A stretch of DNA of 5,654 bases, taken from Candidatus Gastranaerophilales bacterium (GTDB taxonomy: Bacteria; Cyanobacteriota; Vampirovibrionia; Gastranaerophilales; Gastranaerophilaceae). Within the stretch, counting starts at the first letter, position 1. Each line of letters opens with the position of its first letter. Under the pieces are notes generated by a model. The model saw nothing but the letters and a program-made list of their open reading frames with translations. It searched no databases and was not told the origin of the DNA. The translations under genes were made by a program, and so were the position numbers. This document shows positions 4,879 through 5,654 of this stretch, piece after piece. Location: assembly GCA_944324205.1 (NCBI GenBank), contig CALUVK010000112.1, forward strand, positions 1-5,654, read 5' to 3'.

Positions 4879-5359
4879 TGACAATATTAATAATATAATT
4901 AACGAACAAATTAACAAAGAGTTTTATTCAGGTTACTTGTATCTTTCAATGTCTGCACATTTAAAAGAACTTGGGCTGTTTGGATTTGCCAAATGGACAA
5001 GACTACAGGCAAAAGAAGAAGTCGAACATGGACTTAAGCTGTTTGATTATTTGATAGAAAGAAATAGTTTTGTAACTCTTAAGCAGATTAAAACTCCGGA
5101 ATTTGAGTTCAACGGTATTCTATCTATATTTAATGCGATTTACGAACATGAAAAATGTATAACATCATCTGTTATGAAAGTTGCAAAAGCTGCGGAAGAT
5201 GAGTGTGACAGAACAACGTTATCTTTTATCGATTGGTTTATCAATGAGCAGATTGAAGAAGAACAGAATGTTAAAAATATAATAAAGCGTCTCGAACTAT
5301 TTGGAGATGACAAAACTTCTTTATACCTTATGGATAAAGAATTAGGAGAACGTTCTTAA
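4871..5359 (+). CDS. ftnA: Bacterial non-haem ferritin
   Basis: Ferritins assemble into a 24-subunit shell that oxidises Fe(II) and stores it as a ferric mineral. The 162-residue protein is a four-helix bundle of standard length. The ferroxidase residues fall at the same numbers as in E. coli FtnA: E17, Y24, E50, H53 (EEVEH), E94, Q127 and E130. E49, E126 and E129 are also present and could supply the bacterial third iron site. There are no haem-binding Met or tandem domains to suggest bacterioferritin or rubrerythrin. The ATG at 4871 lies inside the superoxide reductase gene and overlaps its stop by eight bases. A G-rich run (4856-4862) eight bases upstream probably serves as the ribosome binding site, so translation is likely coupled. 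Pairing with superoxide reductase suggests that iron is sequestered while peroxide is produced, limiting Fenton chemistry. Confidence 0.95.
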   Translation: MISDNINNIINEQINKEFYSGYLYLSMSAHLKELGLFGFAKWTRLQAKEEVEHGLKLFDYLIERNSFVTLKQIKTPEFEFNGILSIFNAIYEHEKCITSSVMKVAKAAEDECDRTTLSFIDWFINEQIEEEQNVKNIIKRLELFGDDKTSLYLMDKELGERS

Positions 5360-5360
5360 T

Positions 5361-5390
5361 TGTTAATTTTGTTTTTTTACAAAATTAACA
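5361..5390. terminator. Perfect 12-bp hairpin between the converging ferritin and nucleotidyltransferase genes
   Basis: TGTTAATTTTGT (5361-5372) pairs perfectly with ACAAAATTAACA (5379-5390), leaving a six-T loop. It begins two bases after the ferritin stop and includes the last codons and stop of the minus-strand gene. On the plus strand it is followed only by a loosely T-rich stretch (GCATCTTCTTTAG). On the minus strand no T-run follows. It could act as a shared convergent terminator or as a 3'-end stabiliser. The stem is AT-rich and the U-tract is poor, so classical intrinsic termination is uncertain. Confidence 0.4.
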
Positions 5391-5654
5391 GCATCTTCTT
5401 TAGTTGAAACATCACCATCTAATTGTGCTTCGTGTAATTTTTTTATAATCTCTCCAAGCTTTGGGGATTGTTTAATGTTTAATAGGGACATTATATCATT
5501 TCCATCCAGAAGTTTGGGGAGAGGTTTTAATGTAGCTTTTTTTTCGAGATAAAATTCTAAAAGCTTATTGAGGCCGTTTATATTATTTTGAACCATTTCT
5601 TCTGATACTGCCAGCCCTCTTGCTGAAAGCCGGTCGGCTTTCGCTAAAATTATA
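5363..5654 (-). CDS. CCA-adding enzyme / poly(A)-polymerase-type nucleotidyltransferase, C-terminal end (partial)
   Basis: The minus-strand frame is open from the window edge to TAA at 5363-5365, giving 97 visible residues; the real start lies outside. An ATG at 5594-5596 is internal, because the frame continues upstream as ILAKADRLSARGLAVSEE, so it should not be read as a 77-residue gene. The sequence matches the C-terminal part of class II tRNA nucleotidyltransferases with an HD-domain partner. The AKADRLSARG helix is followed by LLDGNDIMSLLNI, then a variant of the usual PGPxIG turn (QSPKLG), then LHEAQLDGDVSTKEDAVNFV. These enzymes add or repair the tRNA 3' CCA end, or polyadenylate RNA; the visible part cannot separate the two. 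The catalytic DxD head is outside the window. The gene converges on ferritin with three bases between stops. Confidence 0.85.
   Translation of the reverse strand, partial: IILAKADRLSARGLAVSEEMVQNNINGLNKLLEFYLEKKATLKPLPKLLDGNDIMSLLNIKQSPKLGEIIKKLHEAQLDGDVSTKEDAVNFVKKQN

Noticed and set aside
5363..5596. Complete 77-residue small protein
   Set aside because: The frame continues upstream without a stop to the window edge with conserved family residues, so the ATG at 5594-5596 is internal to a longer gene.

Overview
The window is AT-rich and codes on both strands. It looks like a strictly anaerobic, probably gut-associated bacterium. The evidence is a two-iron superoxide reductase with a coupled ferritin, low GC, and a 409-residue membrane protein whose style (GTSLIWLGGIP near the N-terminus, repeated LPKxxF motifs) recalls lineage-specific proteins of Gastranaerophilales (Vampirovibrionia, 'Melainabacteria'). 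That placement is inferred from memory of the protein style and was not tested by a search.

Layout: (1) 1-957, minus strand: the first 12 codons of tsf (EF-Ts) and complete rpsB (S2), in the usual rpsB-tsf order. The 156-base spacer is filled with heptamer repeats in both orientations that can fold into one long stem. (2) 958-1395: a 438-base divergent control region. Its left part holds a minus-strand rpsB promoter and a structured leader. Its right part holds a good plus-strand promoter and a GC-rich structured leader for the next gene. (3) 1396-2625, plus strand: a membrane protein of unknown function. (4) 2629-4394, minus strand: a YkgJ-type cysteine-cluster gene overlapping rlmN by four bases. 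(5) 4486-5359, plus strand: superoxide reductase (desulfoferrodoxin) and ferritin, overlapping by eight bases. (6) 5363-5654, minus strand: the C-terminal end of a CCA-adding enzyme / poly(A)-polymerase-type nucleotidyltransferase, running off the window.

How the genes fit together: rpsB-tsf, rlmN and the nucleotidyltransferase all serve translation. The superoxide reductase-ferritin pair removes superoxide and stores iron. It is divergent from a cysteine-rich protein coupled to an Fe-S radical-SAM enzyme, so the 3651-5359 block has a plausible shared iron/oxygen theme, which is inference only.

The most interesting part is the leader of the unknown membrane protein (about 1238-1396). It shows two mutually exclusive stems, a 14-base-pair match between an anti-Shine-Dalgarno segment and the ribosome binding site plus start codon, and a possible 26-codon leaderless upstream reading frame. 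Together these look like a translational switch. I do not recognise it as a known riboswitch class. No CRISPR array, insertion sequence, tRNA or rRNA is visible.
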